From: Aequorivita sp.
GTDB lineage: Bacteria; Bacteroidota; Bacteroidia; Flavobacteriales; Flavobacteriaceae
DNA: 64,000 bases
Direction: 5' to 3'
NCBI GenBank assembly: GCA_030690315.1
Contig: JAUYGY010000023.1
Location: 1 to 64,000, forward strand
Shown: in pieces, positions 8,661 to 17,764 of the stretch
Layout: every line of letters begins with the position of its first letter
Numbering within the stretch: the stretch's first letter is position 1
Translations under genes and position numbers: made by a program
The notes under the pieces: generated by a model
Databases searched by the model: none
Told to the model about the DNA's origin: nothing
What the model saw: the letters and a program-made list of their open reading frames with translations, nothing else

Positions 8661-8756
8661 TTAAATATTTTTTGTGTATTTCATCGAAAAATTTTGTGTT
8701 TTAACTTCTTTTGTCTTTCTTTTACTTTGCTTTAACCAACCTAATAGCCCCAAACC

Positions 8757-9470
8757 ATGAAAAAAGTAATTCTAAGTAGCTTATGTATGTTTATGGCGTC
8801 TATAGTTTTGGCGCAAGTGAGCAACCAAGAAAAACAAGTTCTTTTAAATCTATATACCGCTACCAATGGGCCAGAATGGAACAGTCCTTGGAATCTGGAT
8901 GAACCCGTTGAAACTTGGAATGGAATTACGGTAGAAAACAATACGGTTATCGGCATCAATTTGCTGTTCAATAATCTGAACGGTACATTGCCCGCATCGT
9001 TGGGAAAGTTAAAAAATCTAAAAAAACTGGAACTTTCCTTTAATCCAATTTCAGGAAGTATTCCAGCAGAACTGGGTAACCTTGTACAGCTAGAAATTTT
9101 GGCGATCAATGGAACCGCGGTTAGTGGAAGTATTCCGGAGTCTTTGGGAAATCTTTCTAACCTAAAACAACTGCATTTAAGCAGTAATCAACTTAGCGGT
9201 ACCATCCCAGAATCTCTTGGAAACCTTAAGAGTATAGAAATCTTTAATGTTTTTGATAACGATTTATACGGAACATTGCCTGTAGAGTTAGCCAATTGTC
9301 AAAACCTGAAACAGTTGATGGTTGCTGAAAATAACTTTAAGAATCCCAATGATTTTTCGGTGATTTTACTTTCAAATTCTGGCGCAAAAATAGATCTACT
9401 TGAAAACTCCCCCAATATTGTACCTTCCCGATCCATTATAGCTGTGGAACGGAATGAATCTGAAGATTAA
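8757..9470 (+). CDS. Secreted leucine-rich-repeat protein
   Basis: 237 residues with a signal peptide (MKKVILSSLCMFMASIVLAQ). An N-cap resembling plant-type LRR proteins follows (VLLNLYTATNGPEWNSPWNL ending in ETWNGITVENNTVIGINL). Then come about five 24-residue plant-type repeats of the form L-x-x-L-x-x-L-x-L-x-x-N-x-L-x-G-x-I/L-P-x-x-L-G-N. No membrane anchor or type IX sorting domain is seen at the C-terminus, so it is probably released or periplasmic. Such proteins usually bind protein or glycan ligands; the ligand is not evident. A strong terminator follows 25 bp after the stop. Confidence 0.85.
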   Translation: MKKVILSSLCMFMASIVLAQVSNQEKQVLLNLYTATNGPEWNSPWNLDEPVETWNGITVENNTVIGINLLFNNLNGTLPASLGKLKNLKKLELSFNPISGSIPAELGNLVQLEILAINGTAVSGSIPESLGNLSNLKQLHLSSNQLSGTIPESLGNLKSIEIFNVFDNDLYGTLPVELANCQNLKQLMVAENNFKNPNDFSVILLSNSGAKIDLLENSPNIVPSRSIIAVERNESED

Positions 9471-9495
9471 CACTATTCTATTTCCTCATTTCCCA

Positions 9496-9520
9496 GCGGC
9501 TCTTACGAGCCGCTTTTTTT
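9496..9520 (+). terminator. Intrinsic terminator of the LRR gene
   Basis: GCGGCTC-TTAC-GAGCCGC, a perfect 7-bp GC-rich stem with a 4-base loop, followed by seven T. Confidence 0.9.
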
Positions 9521-9595
9521 CAAAACACGTTAAAAAACTAATTTATTGGTTAAATTACATTGTAGGGAAAATCATAATTAGTATCTTGCCCTCGG

Positions 9596-9663
9596 TCTTT
9601 GGCCAAGTGGCCCCCACCCACTCAAAGATCATAAAGCTTAATATTTGGTTAAAAAAAAGCTTT
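9596..9663 (+). other. Two consecutive hairpins between two terminators (possible small RNA)
   Basis: After the first terminator there is no convincing gene, yet two further stems appear before a second terminator. TCTTTG + AGTGG pair with CCACT + CAAAGA (9596-9628, interrupted by a 4-base bulge). AAAGCTT (9633-9639) pairs with AAGCTTT (9657-9663). A self-contained structured unit ending in its own terminator could be a small RNA on the plus strand. No good promoter is seen (TAGTATCTTG at about 9580-9589 is only a partial -7 match). Confidence 0.3.
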
Positions 9664-9668
9664 TAAAT

Positions 9669-9697
9669 AGAGCGGCCCTTTTTGGGTCGCTCTTTTA
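9669..9697 (+). terminator. Intrinsic terminator
   Basis: AGAGCGGCCC-TTTTT-GGGTCGCTCT: a 10-position stem with one G-T wobble, then TTTATTT. It lies 149 bp beyond the LRR terminator with no recognisable gene between them. It may act on the candidate small RNA or as a backup. Confidence 0.8.
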
Positions 9698-9777
9698 TTT
9701 ATACATATCAGCAAACTTCAAAATAATCAGAAATTATTAATTTAGATATCTATCTTTCTAAATTTTATATTATAGCG

Positions 9778-10155
9778 ATGAAAAACAAAATCCTATTCGT
9801 TGTTTGCCTTTTATTCGGCTTAATGTTCATCAATGCCGGACTCAACAAATTCTTTAATTATATGCCCGTGCCAGAAGATATGCCCGAGGAATTGATGAAA
9901 CTTTTCAGTGCCTTTATGGCCATTGGCTGGCTCCTACCACTGGTGGGTTTTGCAGAGATATTGGGCGGCATTCTTATTATAATTCCCAAAACACGGGCAT
10001 TGGGCGCAGTTGTTATTTTTCCTGTGATGATCGGGATTATTTTGACCAATACCGTTGAACTTTCAGGAATGCCAATTGCATTGGCGCTTTTTGCTGTAAA
10101 CCTTTGGATTATTTATGAAAATAGGCATAAATATGCGCCTATGGTTACCAAGTAA
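9778..10155 (+). CDS. DoxX-like small membrane protein
   Basis: 125 residues with four hydrophobic segments at about 5-20, 40-60, 70-88 and 95-112. It starts LFVVCLLFGLMFINAGLNKFF and contains GWLLPLVGFAEILGGILIIIP, the pattern of the DoxX/SURF4-like family (helix 1 with AGxxKF, helix 2 with E-x-x-G-G). Some DoxX proteins work in respiratory or redox contexts; nothing here points to a specific partner. Monocistronic by position. Confidence 0.75.
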   Translation: MKNKILFVVCLLFGLMFINAGLNKFFNYMPVPEDMPEELMKLFSAFMAIGWLLPLVGFAEILGGILIIIPKTRALGAVVIFPVMIGIILTNTVELSGMPIALALFAVNLWIIYENRHKYAPMVTK

Positions 10156-10299
10156 ATTTCTAGTAAAATTTAATGACACCCACGCATTTTAAAGATTTTA
10201 CAAAAAATAAATCCATTCAAAATAAAGCGCGGTGGCTGGTAGGCTATTCAAATATCTTTTAAAAATGTACGGCTGATAGGTTTCATAGGGTATAAACAA

Positions 10300-11154
10300 T
10301 TATTTACCTTTCCTATTCACCCAATAAATTAAAATGCCACCAGTCAAGAACATTAACAAACTATATACCGCTGGCACTATTGCAAAGGAAGCATTATGAA
10401 GCAAAACCACTGCAATTGTAATCGCCAAGGTTCCATTTTGAATTCCCGATTCTATAGATATGGAGCGTGCTGCCTCTTTGCTCAACCCAAACAACTTTGC
10501 CGAGAAATAACCTAATAACATAGTTACAACATTCAGCACCAATGCGGCAATTCCTGCCTGTTCAAAATAAGTAACAAAGTTTGCCCTTTCCTTAATAACC
10601 AAACCAACAATAATCAACCCCAGTACCGCACCGGAAGCAATACGCACAGGTTTTTCCATGCTATCAGCAAAATTTGGGCGGTACCTGCGCACCAACATCC
10701 CAATAATAATAGGTATAACCACAATTACAAAAATTTGAACTATCGTTGAAAGTACGTTGAGTTCAACCACTTGACCAACACCTAAAAAATATTCCAAGGA
10801 AAAATTCACTATAAATGGAATCGTTAAAATGGTTATCAAACTGCTGAAGGCCGTAAGCGTTACAGAAAGAGCCAAATCTGCTTTTGCCAAATGCGAAATT
10901 AAATTCGAAGTAGGTCCACCAGGGCAAGCTGCCAAAATCATAACCCCTATCGCTATTTCGGGCTGCATTGGAAAAATCCACGTAATACCCAAACCAATGA
11001 GCGGCAACAGAATCAATTGATTGGTCAATCCAATAAAAATAGCTTTTGGATAGCGAAATATTCTTTTAAAATCTGCAGCCTGCAAGGTAAGTCCCATCCC
11101 CAGCATAATAACAATAAGCGACCCGGCAAGGATGATGGTAGAGATAGTATCCAT
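10300..11154 (-). CDS. Bile acid:sodium symporter (BASS) family transporter
   Basis: 284 residues, nearly all hydrophobic, with nine or ten membrane segments. Family signatures are GMGLTLQAADFKRIFRYPKA near the N-terminus, the crossover region AACPGGPTSNLISHLAKAD, and SIESGIQNGTLAITIA in the second half (the paired discontinuous helices that bind Na+ in this fold). BASS proteins import organic acids with Na+; bacterial members move bile acids, pantoate or 2-keto acids. The substrate here is unknown. Confidence 0.9.
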   Translation of the reverse strand: MDTISTIILAGSLIVIMLGMGLTLQAADFKRIFRYPKAIFIGLTNQLILLPLIGLGITWIFPMQPEIAIGVMILAACPGGPTSNLISHLAKADLALSVTLTAFSSLITILTIPFIVNFSLEYFLGVGQVVELNVLSTIVQIFVIVVIPIIIGMLVRRYRPNFADSMEKPVRIASGAVLGLIIVGLVIKERANFVTYFEQAGIAALVLNVVTMLLGYFSAKLFGLSKEAARSISIESGIQNGTLAITIAVVLLHNASFAIVPAVYSLLMFLTGGILIYWVNRKGK

Positions 11155-11220
11155 ACTTTCAAATTATTTGCGAGAAAGATAATAAATTTGTTTTAGCCTT
11201 GGTATTTGAAATGCACCACA

Positions 11221-11253
11221 AAAAAACCGCAACTTATAAAGGTTGCGGTTTTT
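11221..11253 (-). terminator. Terminator for the DUF4168 gene (bidirectional form)
   Basis: AAAAAACCGCAAC-TTATAAAG-GTTGCGGTTTTT: GC-rich 7-bp core flanked by A and T runs, 55 bp after the DUF4168 stop on the minus strand. The same stem recurs at 12851-12883. Confidence 0.85.
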
Positions 11254-11308
11254 AAATAAAATTTAAAAAGATTGGAATTATCCAAATTCTTTCAAATAAG
11301 CGACATTA

Positions 11309-11788
11309 CTATTGCTTTGTAGCATCCATCATTAATGACTGGAAACGCTGTTGCAATGTTTTATCTTGTTGTAAGGCGGCACCAATGGTTTGGAATCGCT
11401 CTTTGCTAATTCCAGAATCGGCTATTGCTTTTTCCATTTTTGCTTCTACGGTAGGTTGCATCTTTTGGATTTCCACCATAATCGCTTCAACCGTTTTTAT
11501 CTCGGTATCGGTAGCTTCCACCAGCTGGTTGGGGTTTGAAGCCGCTTCCTGTATGGCTGTAAATCGTTCTATTTCCATTCCTTTATCGGTAATGATTTTT
11601 ACCATTTCATTCTGTGCCTTTTGGTTTTCCGATTGCACAGTTTGATAGGCATTTGCAAATTTTCCCAATTCCGCTTCAGATATATTTTCTTGCGGGGCCT
11701 GAATAGTTGTTTGGGCCTGGGCAAATGAAAGACCGCCGAAAAGGGTTATAAATAAGACTAAGGTAGTTGCTTGAAATTTTGACATCAT
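11309..11788 (-). CDS. DUF4168 secreted protein
   Basis: 159 residues with a signal peptide (MMSKFQATTLVLFITLFGGL, cleaved near SFAQAQ). The mature protein is an all-helical, Gln/Glu/Lys-rich chain. The core ISEAELGKFANAYQTVQ and the C-terminal ERFQTIGAALQQDKTLQQRF are diagnostic of DUF4168, a periplasmic family of unknown function in bacteria and cyanobacteria. Stands alone between its own terminator and a 547-bp gene-free region. Confidence 0.85.
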   Translation of the reverse strand: MMSKFQATTLVLFITLFGGLSFAQAQTTIQAPQENISEAELGKFANAYQTVQSENQKAQNEMVKIITDKGMEIERFTAIQEAASNPNQLVEATDTEIKTVEAIMVEIQKMQPTVEAKMEKAIADSGISKERFQTIGAALQQDKTLQQRFQSLMMDATKQ

Positions 11789-12335
11789 TTTTGTTTTTAT
11801 GTGATTTTTCTTTATTCAACAATGGTAACAAAACATATTTAAAGCCCCAAAGAATCCACCTCCCGATTACGCTTTTTTAAAAAAGGTTTAACAACTTTCC
11901 GTTATATAAGAGAAAAATTATCTTTTTATTAACGATTGGTTTTAAAGAAAAAAATGCAACCCCTTTCAATTTTCGGTTTTGCATAATTTGATAGTCTAAT
12001 TATCATCATTGTTAGTCTAATCATCATTATTATTAGTCTAATTGTCAATATAAATAGTTAAACATACAGTATTGATAATCTGAATGGTAATTTTAATAGT
12101 TTAAATATCAGTATTAGTAGTCTAAAAGTCATCTCTATTAGTCTATGTGCCAGTATTAATAGCCCGCCCACCTAATTTTTAATATCCAATCATCTCTGTT
12201 TAATCTACAAATCATTTTTGGCTATATTTATACTTGCTCCCCATTCCGGTGTCGTGAAGGTTTTTCAAGGAGTTATATTTTTCAAAAAGAAATCAAAAAA
12301 AATATTCCTTAATAATCCCTATCGAAAATTTAAAA
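11789..12335. other. 547-bp gene-free region
   Basis: Very AT-rich. Apart from the 21-bp repeat array at 11992-12159 I see no gene. The stretch before the array (11,789-11,991) has A/T runs. The stretch after it contains TATTTATACTTGC before the HEPN-like gene, without a clear promoter. Confidence 0.5.
11992..12159. repeat. 21-bp degenerate tandem repeat, 8 units
   Basis: Eight units of exactly 21 bp with no indel, each opening TAGTCTA or a variant (TAGTCTA, TAGTCTA, TAGTCTA, TAGTTAA, TAATCTG, TAGTTTA, TAGTCTA, TAGTCTA), and a ninth partial unit (TAGCCC). Many units end xxCAxTATTxx. Each unit can be written as three heptamers, linking it to the 7-bp arrays elsewhere. No frame is open across the array: the best minus-strand frame reads heptads ending in -R-L or -K-L but has a stop in unit 4. 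Confidence 0.8.
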
Positions 12336-12827
12336 ATGAATACAAACGAAGTTAGCTACGAGATACATTTACAAGCTAAGCGATTTGAAGATTCTGCTGA
12401 GCTTCTTTTCAAAACTGGAATTAACAATCCCAAATCTTATTTTATTCCTGCTTGGGTTTTAGCTGCATTCTCCTTAGAACTTCATTTAAAATCAATTTTA
12501 CAATTTGAAAAAGGCGAGATTATTAGAACTCATAGTATTAAAGATATTTTTAAAAATTTATCCAATGAATCTCAAATGATTATTAAAGAAAATTTCAAAA
12601 TCGACATTATTTTAAATCCTCCTCTCAATCTAAAGGAAATTGAGTTACACAGTGGGATAAAAATACCTAATGATTTTGATGAAAATTTGAATGAAATTTC
12701 GTCTTTGTTTGTTGACTTTAGGTATATTTTTGAATTTGAAAATAAAGAAAAATCATTTATGTATATTGATAACTTACGAAGAGTTATTACAGCTAGGGTT
12801 TCAGAATTAAACATTGATAAAAAATAG
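12336..12827 (+). CDS. HEPN-like helical protein
   Basis: 163 residues, all-helical. [15 protein letters not shown] followed by [12 protein letters not shown] resembles the first helices and the conserved H-x-x-x-x-L-F segment of HEPN-type proteins. An R-x4-6-H catalytic motif is not obvious. HEPN proteins are often RNases in toxin or defence systems, usually paired with a nucleotidyltransferase, and no such partner is next to this gene. Very AT-rich, in a gene-poor pocket with repeats, so it may be an acquired orphan. Confidence 0.5.
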   Translation: MNTNEVSYEIHLQAKRFEDSAELLFKTGINNPKSYFIPAWVLAAFSLELHLKSILQFEKGEIIRTHSIKDIFKNLSNESQMIIKENFKIDIILNPPLNLKEIELHSGIKIPNDFDENLNEISSLFVDFRYIFEFENKEKSFMYIDNLRRVITARVSELNIDKK

Positions 12828-12850
12828 AAATTATAATTTCTATTAATAGA

Positions 12851-12883
12851 AAAAAACCGCAACCAATTAAGGTTGCGGTTTTT
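12851..12883. terminator. Bidirectional terminator between the HEPN-like gene and dnaK
   Basis: AAAAAACCGCAACC-AATTAA-GGTTGCGGTTTTT, 8-bp GC-rich stem with A and T runs on both sides, placed between convergent genes so it can serve both. Confidence 0.9.
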
Positions 12884-12899
12884 GCATTCTTACTAAAAA

Positions 12900-12955
12900 C
12901 CTCAGTCTTCCAACCTCAGTCTTCCAACTTCAGTCTTCCAACTTCCGTCTTCGGG
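12900..12955. repeat. 7/14-bp tandem array
   Basis: Eight contiguous heptamers alternating CCTCAGT/CTTCAGT with CTTCCAA (three pairs), ending CTTCCGT-CTTCGGG. The 14-bp unit is thus two heptamers. It stops 2 bp before the dnaK stop codon. Confidence 0.85.
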
Positions 12956-12957
12956 CT

Positions 12958-14874
12958 TTACTTCACTTCTTCAAAATCTACATCCTCAACATCGCTGTTT
13001 TCAGAGGCGCCGTTTTTGCCACCTTGCTCTGCTCCTGCTCCAGCATCACCGGTTGGGGCGCCTTGGCCATCGGCTTGGGCTTTGTACATTTCTTCGGAAG
13101 CAACTTTCCAAGCTTCGTTTATTTTATCCAAAGCAGGCTGTATGTTGTTCACCTCTTTGGTATCATACGCTTTTTTCAGTTCTTCCAAAGCATCTTCAAT
13201 TGGCTTTTTCTTATCGTCAGATAATTTGTCGCCAAACTCTTTCAATTGCTTTTCAGTCTGGAAGATCATTCCATCAGCTTCGTTCAATTTGTCCACTTTT
13301 TCTTTTGCGGCTTTATCGCTATCAGCATTCGCTTCCGCATCTGCCTTCATCTTTTTGATTTCTTCTTCGGTCAATCCTGAAGAAGCTTCAATACGGATGT
13401 CCTGCGTTTTGTTGGTAGCCTTATCTGTAGCGCTCACTTTAATGATACCGTTGGCATCAATATCAAACGTTACTTCAATTTGTGGCGTACCACGCTGTGC
13501 TGGTGGAATACCGTCTAAGTGAAAACGACCGATTGTTTTGTTGTCGTTCGCCATTGGGCGCTCTCCTTGCAATACGTGGATTTCAACACTAGGCTGATTA
13601 TCGGCCGCAGTAGAGAAAACCTGGCTCTTCTTGGTTGGAATAGTGGTGTTGGACTCAATCAATTTGGTCAATACCCCGCCCATAGTTTCAATACCAAGGG
13701 AAAGTGGAGTTACATCTAAAAGAAGAACATCCTTCACATCTCCGGTCAATACACCCCCTTGAATTGCGGCACCTACGGCAACAACTTCATCTGGGTTTAC
13801 CCCTTTGTGTGGTTTTTTACCGAAGAATTTTTCCACTGCTTCCTGCACTGCAGGAATACGGGTAGATCCACCTACAAGAATAACTTCATCTATATCGCTT
13901 TTGCTTAAACCTGCTGCTTTAAGAGCGGTTTCACAAGGCTTCATTGTTCTTTTTACCAAATCATCAATCAACTGCTCAAACTTTGCGCGTGTCAATGTTT
14001 TCACTAAGTGTTTTGGTCCGCTGGCCGTAGCCGTAACGTATGGCAAGTTAATTTCAGTTTGTGCTGTAGAAGAAAGCTCAATTTTTGCTTTTTCAGCAGC
14101 TTCTTTCAAACGTTGCAATGCCATTGGGTCCTTGCGAAGATCAAAATCCTCTTCCGCTTTAAAGTCATCTGCCAACCAATTGATAATTTTTTGGTCAACA
14201 TCATCACCACCCAAGTGAGTATCCCCATCAGTAGCAAGTACTTCAAAAACGCCATCTCCCAATTCAAGGATACTAACGTCGTGCGTACCACCACCAAAGT
14301 CAAATACTACAATTTTCTGGTCTGTACCTTTTTTGTCAAGTCCGTATGCTAGGGCTGCCGCAGTTGGTTCGTTGATAATACGTTCCACTTTAAGTCCGGC
14401 AATCTCGCCCGCTTCTTTGGTTGCGTGGCGCTGACTGTCATTAAAGTATGCCGGCACGGTAATTACCGCGCGGGTTACTGGCTGGCCTAAGTAATCTTCG
14501 GCTGTTTTCTTCATTTTCTGAAGAATCATCGCGCTCAATTCCTGTGGGGTGTACATACGTCCGTCAATATCAACACGGGCAGTGTCGTTATCACCTTTTA
14601 CAACTTTAAAGGCTGCTCGTTCCGCTTCCGATTTTGATTCGGAATACTTGTTCCCCATAAATCTTTTAATGGAGCTAATGGTCTTTGTAGGGTTTGTAAC
14701 TGCCTGACGTTTCGCAGGATCGCCTACTTTAATTTCGCCGCCTTCCACAAATGCAATTACGGAAGGTGTTGTTCTTTTTCCTTCGGCATTAGGAATAACC
14801 GTTGGCTCGCTACCTTCCATTACGGCAACACAAGAGTTGGTTGTACCTAAGTCGATTCCAATTATTTTACTCAT
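12958..14874 (-). CDS. dnaK: Molecular chaperone DnaK (Hsp70)
   Basis: 638 residues, full length. It starts with the phosphate-1 loop [18 protein letters not shown]. It also has [25 protein letters not shown], the linker [19 protein letters not shown] and the substrate-binding domain with [20 protein letters not shown]. The Gly-rich tail ends in [12 protein letters not shown], the usual C-terminal EEVD-like end in bacteria. No dnaJ or grpE is adjacent. Transcribed alone, away from the sulfatase gene. Confidence 0.98.
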   Translation of the reverse strand: MSKIIGIDLGTTNSCVAVMEGSEPTVIPNAEGKRTTPSVIAFVEGGEIKVGDPAKRQAVTNPTKTISSIKRFMGNKYSESKSEAERAAFKVVKGDNDTARVDIDGRMYTPQELSAMILQKMKKTAEDYLGQPVTRAVITVPAYFNDSQRHATKEAGEIAGLKVERIINEPTAAALAYGLDKKGTDQKIVVFDFGGGTHDVSILELGDGVFEVLATDGDTHLGGDDVDQKIINWLADDFKAEEDFDLRKDPMALQRLKEAAEKAKIELSSTAQTEINLPYVTATASGPKHLVKTLTRAKFEQLIDDLVKRTMKPCETALKAAGLSKSDIDEVILVGGSTRIPAVQEAVEKFFGKKPHKGVNPDEVVAVGAAIQGGVLTGDVKDVLLLDVTPLSLGIETMGGVLTKLIESNTTIPTKKSQVFSTAADNQPSVEIHVLQGERPMANDNKTIGRFHLDGIPPAQRGTPQIEVTFDIDANGIIKVSATDKATNKTQDIRIEASSGLTEEEIKKMKADAEANADSDKAAKEKVDKLNEADGMIFQTEKQLKEFGDKLSDDKKKPIEDALEELKKAYDTKEVNNIQPALDKINEAWKVASEEMYKAQADGQGAPTGDAGAGAEQGGKNGASENSDVEDVDFEEVK

Positions 14875-15025
14875 ATCTATAGTTTATTGTTATTATTTAG
14901 TTTTTGAAATTTTATTTACGGTCTGTATAAGACAATGATTGTGCCAGCGGAAAGTTTATGACATGATGGCAGAAGTTAAATAGAAATTTTATTACGTACC
15001 TTTAAAACACTTAAACGAAGTTTTT

Positions 15026-16489
15026 TTGAATAAAGAATTTATTAAAATAAACCCTATAACGGTAGGCTTAGCTACTGGACTCTATCCTTTTCTTTATAAT
15101 TATTATTCAAATTTCACATTAGTAGATTCCCTCAGCCAGCTATTGTTTTTTATAGTTTTCTTTTTAGTTGTTCCCGTGGCAATTAATTTTATACTCAAGG
15201 CTTCTTCAAAAAAATCAAACTTCATTTCCAAAAACTACACGCTACTATTAACGCTTTCAAATTTAGTAGGGTTTGCTGCATTTATTACCTTTAGCATGGT
15301 TGGGGCTAAGAAAAAACTCATTCTTTTTGTTGTAATCATTACTATTGGACTTGCCTTTTTATTGAAAAAACATTTAAGCAAGATTTTATTGATTGAATAT
15401 TTACTTGCAATAATTGTAGGCGTTCAATTAACCTATTACGTTACAAATACTATTAATTTTTCCTCTGAATGGAAACACCTTCCAGATGCTATTTCAGAAG
15501 TTTCTTTCAAGAAAAAACCGAATGTTTATATTATTCAGCCTGATGGGTATGCCAATCCCAGTGCTTTAAAAAAGGAACCTTACAGTATTGACAATAGTGT
15601 CTTTGAACGTTTTTTAATTGAAAACGACTTTAAGATTTACCATAATTTCCGAAGCAATTATTCCAATACCATAACCTCCAACAGTTCGTTGTTTGCAATG
15701 AAACACCATTTCTATAAAAACCCCAAACCCAGTTCAGGTGAACCGTACGGATTGCGCAAAAGTATAGCGAGCAATAATGCGGTTGTGTCTACCTTCAACA
15801 ACAACAAATATAAAACTTCCTTAATTATTGAGTCTCCGTATGTTATTGTGAACAGGCCCACGTTGGGCTATGACTATTGTTCCATTTCCTATAAAGAACT
15901 TTCTTTTTTGTCGCGGGGGTTTGATATGGCCGTAAATAGCCTTAATGAAATGGAAAAGGTCATGGAAGCAAATAAAAATCAATCTAACTTTTATTTTATA
16001 GAAAAGATAATTCCTGGGCATATCGCTGTCACAAAAAACCAATCCAAAGGCAAGGAGGAAGAGAGAAAAATTTACATTGAAGATTTTGAAAAAGCAAATC
16101 TTTGGCTGCGCGAAATGATTACGTTAATAACCAAAAACGATCCTTCTGCATTAGTAGTCATTATTGCTGACCATGGAGGATATGTTGGCTTGAATTATAC
16201 AGGGGAACGCTATAAGAAAATAACAGATCCAAAGCTTATAAATTCTATATTTACTTCTATGCTAGCCATAAAATGGCCCAATAATGAAACACCCAGTTTT
16301 GATAATGAACTTAAAACAAATGTAAATTTGTTCAGGATTTTATTTTCATACCTCTCAGAAAATGAAGCATATCTTGACCATCTTGAAAAAGATGAAAGTT
16401 TTTTAATTGTGGGCGAGGATGCGCCTTTTGGAGTATATAAAGTAATTGATGAAAACGGGAAAGTCGATTTTAAAAAAATTGCTTTTTGA
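15026..16489 (+). CDS. Membrane-anchored sulfatase/phosphatase-superfamily protein
   Basis: 487 residues. The first ~145 have about five membrane segments. The remainder is an outward-facing alkaline-phosphatase-fold domain beginning KPNVYIIQPDGYANPSALK (metal-binding Asp) with VVIIADHGGYVG (the D-H-G metal ligands) near the C-terminus. This layout resembles LTA-synthase/EptA-like transferases, though the TNTxxS nucleophile stretch is altered (NTITSNSSLFAMKHHF is probably the site). The start appears to be TTG (15026); no ATG lies near in frame. Substrate unknown, probably an envelope glycan or lipid. Confidence 0.75.
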   Translation: MNKEFIKINPITVGLATGLYPFLYNYYSNFTLVDSLSQLLFFIVFFLVVPVAINFILKASSKKSNFISKNYTLLLTLSNLVGFAAFITFSMVGAKKKLILFVVIITIGLAFLLKKHLSKILLIEYLLAIIVGVQLTYYVTNTINFSSEWKHLPDAISEVSFKKKPNVYIIQPDGYANPSALKKEPYSIDNSVFERFLIENDFKIYHNFRSNYSNTITSNSSLFAMKHHFYKNPKPSSGEPYGLRKSIASNNAVVSTFNNNKYKTSLIIESPYVIVNRPTLGYDYCSISYKELSFLSRGFDMAVNSLNEMEKVMEANKNQSNFYFIEKIIPGHIAVTKNQSKGKEEERKIYIEDFEKANLWLREMITLITKNDPSALVVIIADHGGYVGLNYTGERYKKITDPKLINSIFTSMLAIKWPNNETPSFDNELKTNVNLFRILFSYLSENEAYLDHLEKDESFLIVGEDAPFGVYKVIDENGKVDFKKIAF

Positions 16490-16492
16490 ATT

Positions 16493-17764
16493 TCATTTCA
16501 CTCCCACCTCCAAGAGCTCTCCCCACTGCGTAGTAAAACGCGGGCTTCGTTCTTTTTTTATGAGTTCCCATTCTTCAACGCGGGTTCCCACTAACCCTGA
16601 TGAAATAGTCGCCTTCCCAAATTTTCGATTGATGGCGTCAAAAGTTTTGATGAGCTTTTCATTGTTCAATGTGGAAGGTTGATGAAACAAATTGCCTTGC
16701 ACATAATTCTGCGGAATGATGCCGGTAAGGTTCACTCCTACTTTTTTGTAACGATAGCCAGGTTTATAAATAGCGACTAGGGCTTTTCGCGCTGCGGAAA
16801 TAAGTTTGAAAGTATCGTTGGTTGGGATATCCAAAGTTATCGTTCGGCTGTTGGAGTATTGTTGATCCACATTGCTGTGATAATTGGTAACAATAAAAAC
16901 TTGAACATAAGTAGCGCAGGATTTTTGGGCGCGCAATACCTCGCTCACTTCGCTAATGTAATATGCGCAAGCTTCTTCAATGCGTTCCAAATCGGGCAGT
17001 TTTATGCCGAAGGATTTTGCAGTGCCAATTCCCTTTTTTGGTGGCGGTTGGGTTACAAATTCATTGCACGGTTCCCCTTTCAGTTCGCGCCATGTTCGTT
17101 CGCCCACTACGGTCATTTCTTTGCGAACCCATTGCAGTGGAGTTTCGGTAAATTGAAAAGCATCAAAAACGCCAATATTTTTCAATCGTTCCGCATGTTT
17201 TCTGCCAATGCCCCAAACATCGCCAATCTTGCACCATTTTAATGCCTCAACTCTTTTTTCTTCCGAATCGATCACAAAAACGTGATTGCTATCCGCAATT
17301 TTTTTCGACATTCGGTTCGCGAGCTTTGCCAGTACTTTTGTTGGTGCAATGCCAACACCCACGGGCAATCCCGTATTCTTATAAATAGTATTTTTTATTG
17401 AGTGCCCATATTCATTCAATGAAATAGTATCCATTCCCGAAAGATCCACAAAAGCTTCGTCAATACTATACACTTCCACATTGGGAGAAAACGTGCCGAG
17501 AATGTTCATTACACGTTGCGACATTTCGCCGTAAAGCGTATAATTTGAAGAAAAGAAGTTCACTTTATGCGCAATCAATTGGTCCTTAATTTTGAAGACC
17601 GGCTCAAACATCGGGATTTGCGTGATGGCTTTCGCTTCCTTATTTGCGGCAATCACACAGCCATCATTATTGCTGAGCACCACGACTGGCTTCCCCAAAA
17701 GATCGGGACGGAAAACCTGTTCGCAGCAGGCGTAAAAACTGTTGCAATCTACCAAGGCAATCAT
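16493..17764 (-). CDS. umuC: Y-family DNA polymerase (UmuC type)
   Basis: 423 residues from the ATG giving MIALVDCNSFYACCEQVF, the universal UmuC/DinB start with the first catalytic Asp. The frame remains open 12 codons upstream, but those are not family sequence. The catalytic pair SIDEAFVDLSG is intact, followed by the helix-hairpin-helix stretch WGIGRKHAERLKNIG and the C-terminal little-finger and UmuC tail. It performs error-prone translesion synthesis. The start overlaps the umuD-like stop as ATGA, so the two are translationally coupled. Confidence 0.93.
   Translation of the reverse strand: MIALVDCNSFYACCEQVFRPDLLGKPVVVLSNNDGCVIAANKEAKAITQIPMFEPVFKIKDQLIAHKVNFFSSNYTLYGEMSQRVMNILGTFSPNVEVYSIDEAFVDLSGMDTISLNEYGHSIKNTIYKNTGLPVGVGIAPTKVLAKLANRMSKKIADSNHVFVIDSEEKRVEALKWCKIGDVWGIGRKHAERLKNIGVFDAFQFTETPLQWVRKEMTVVGERTWRELKGEPCNEFVTQPPPKKGIGTAKSFGIKLPDLERIEEACAYYISEVSEVLRAQKSCATYVQVFIVTNYHSNVDQQYSNSRTITLDIPTNDTFKLISAARKALVAIYKPGYRYKKVGVNLTGIIPQNYVQGNLFHQPSTLNNEKLIKTFDAINRKFGKATISSGLVGTRVEEWELIKKERSPRFTTQWGELLEVGVK

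Noticed and set aside
9454..9666. 70-codon open frame after the LRR gene
   Set aside because: It runs straight through a strong terminator and two hairpins and has no protein-like pattern.
11992..12159. 21-bp array as part of a coding gene
   Set aside because: All frames on both strands are broken within the array (minus-strand best frame stops in unit 4).
12900..12955. Tandem arrays considered as a CRISPR
   Set aside because: Units of 7-21 bp without unique spacers; no cas gene in the window.
13016..13522. Long open frames antisense to dnaK
   Set aside because: They follow from dnaK codon use, are Ser/Ala-rich with no domain, and have no start context.
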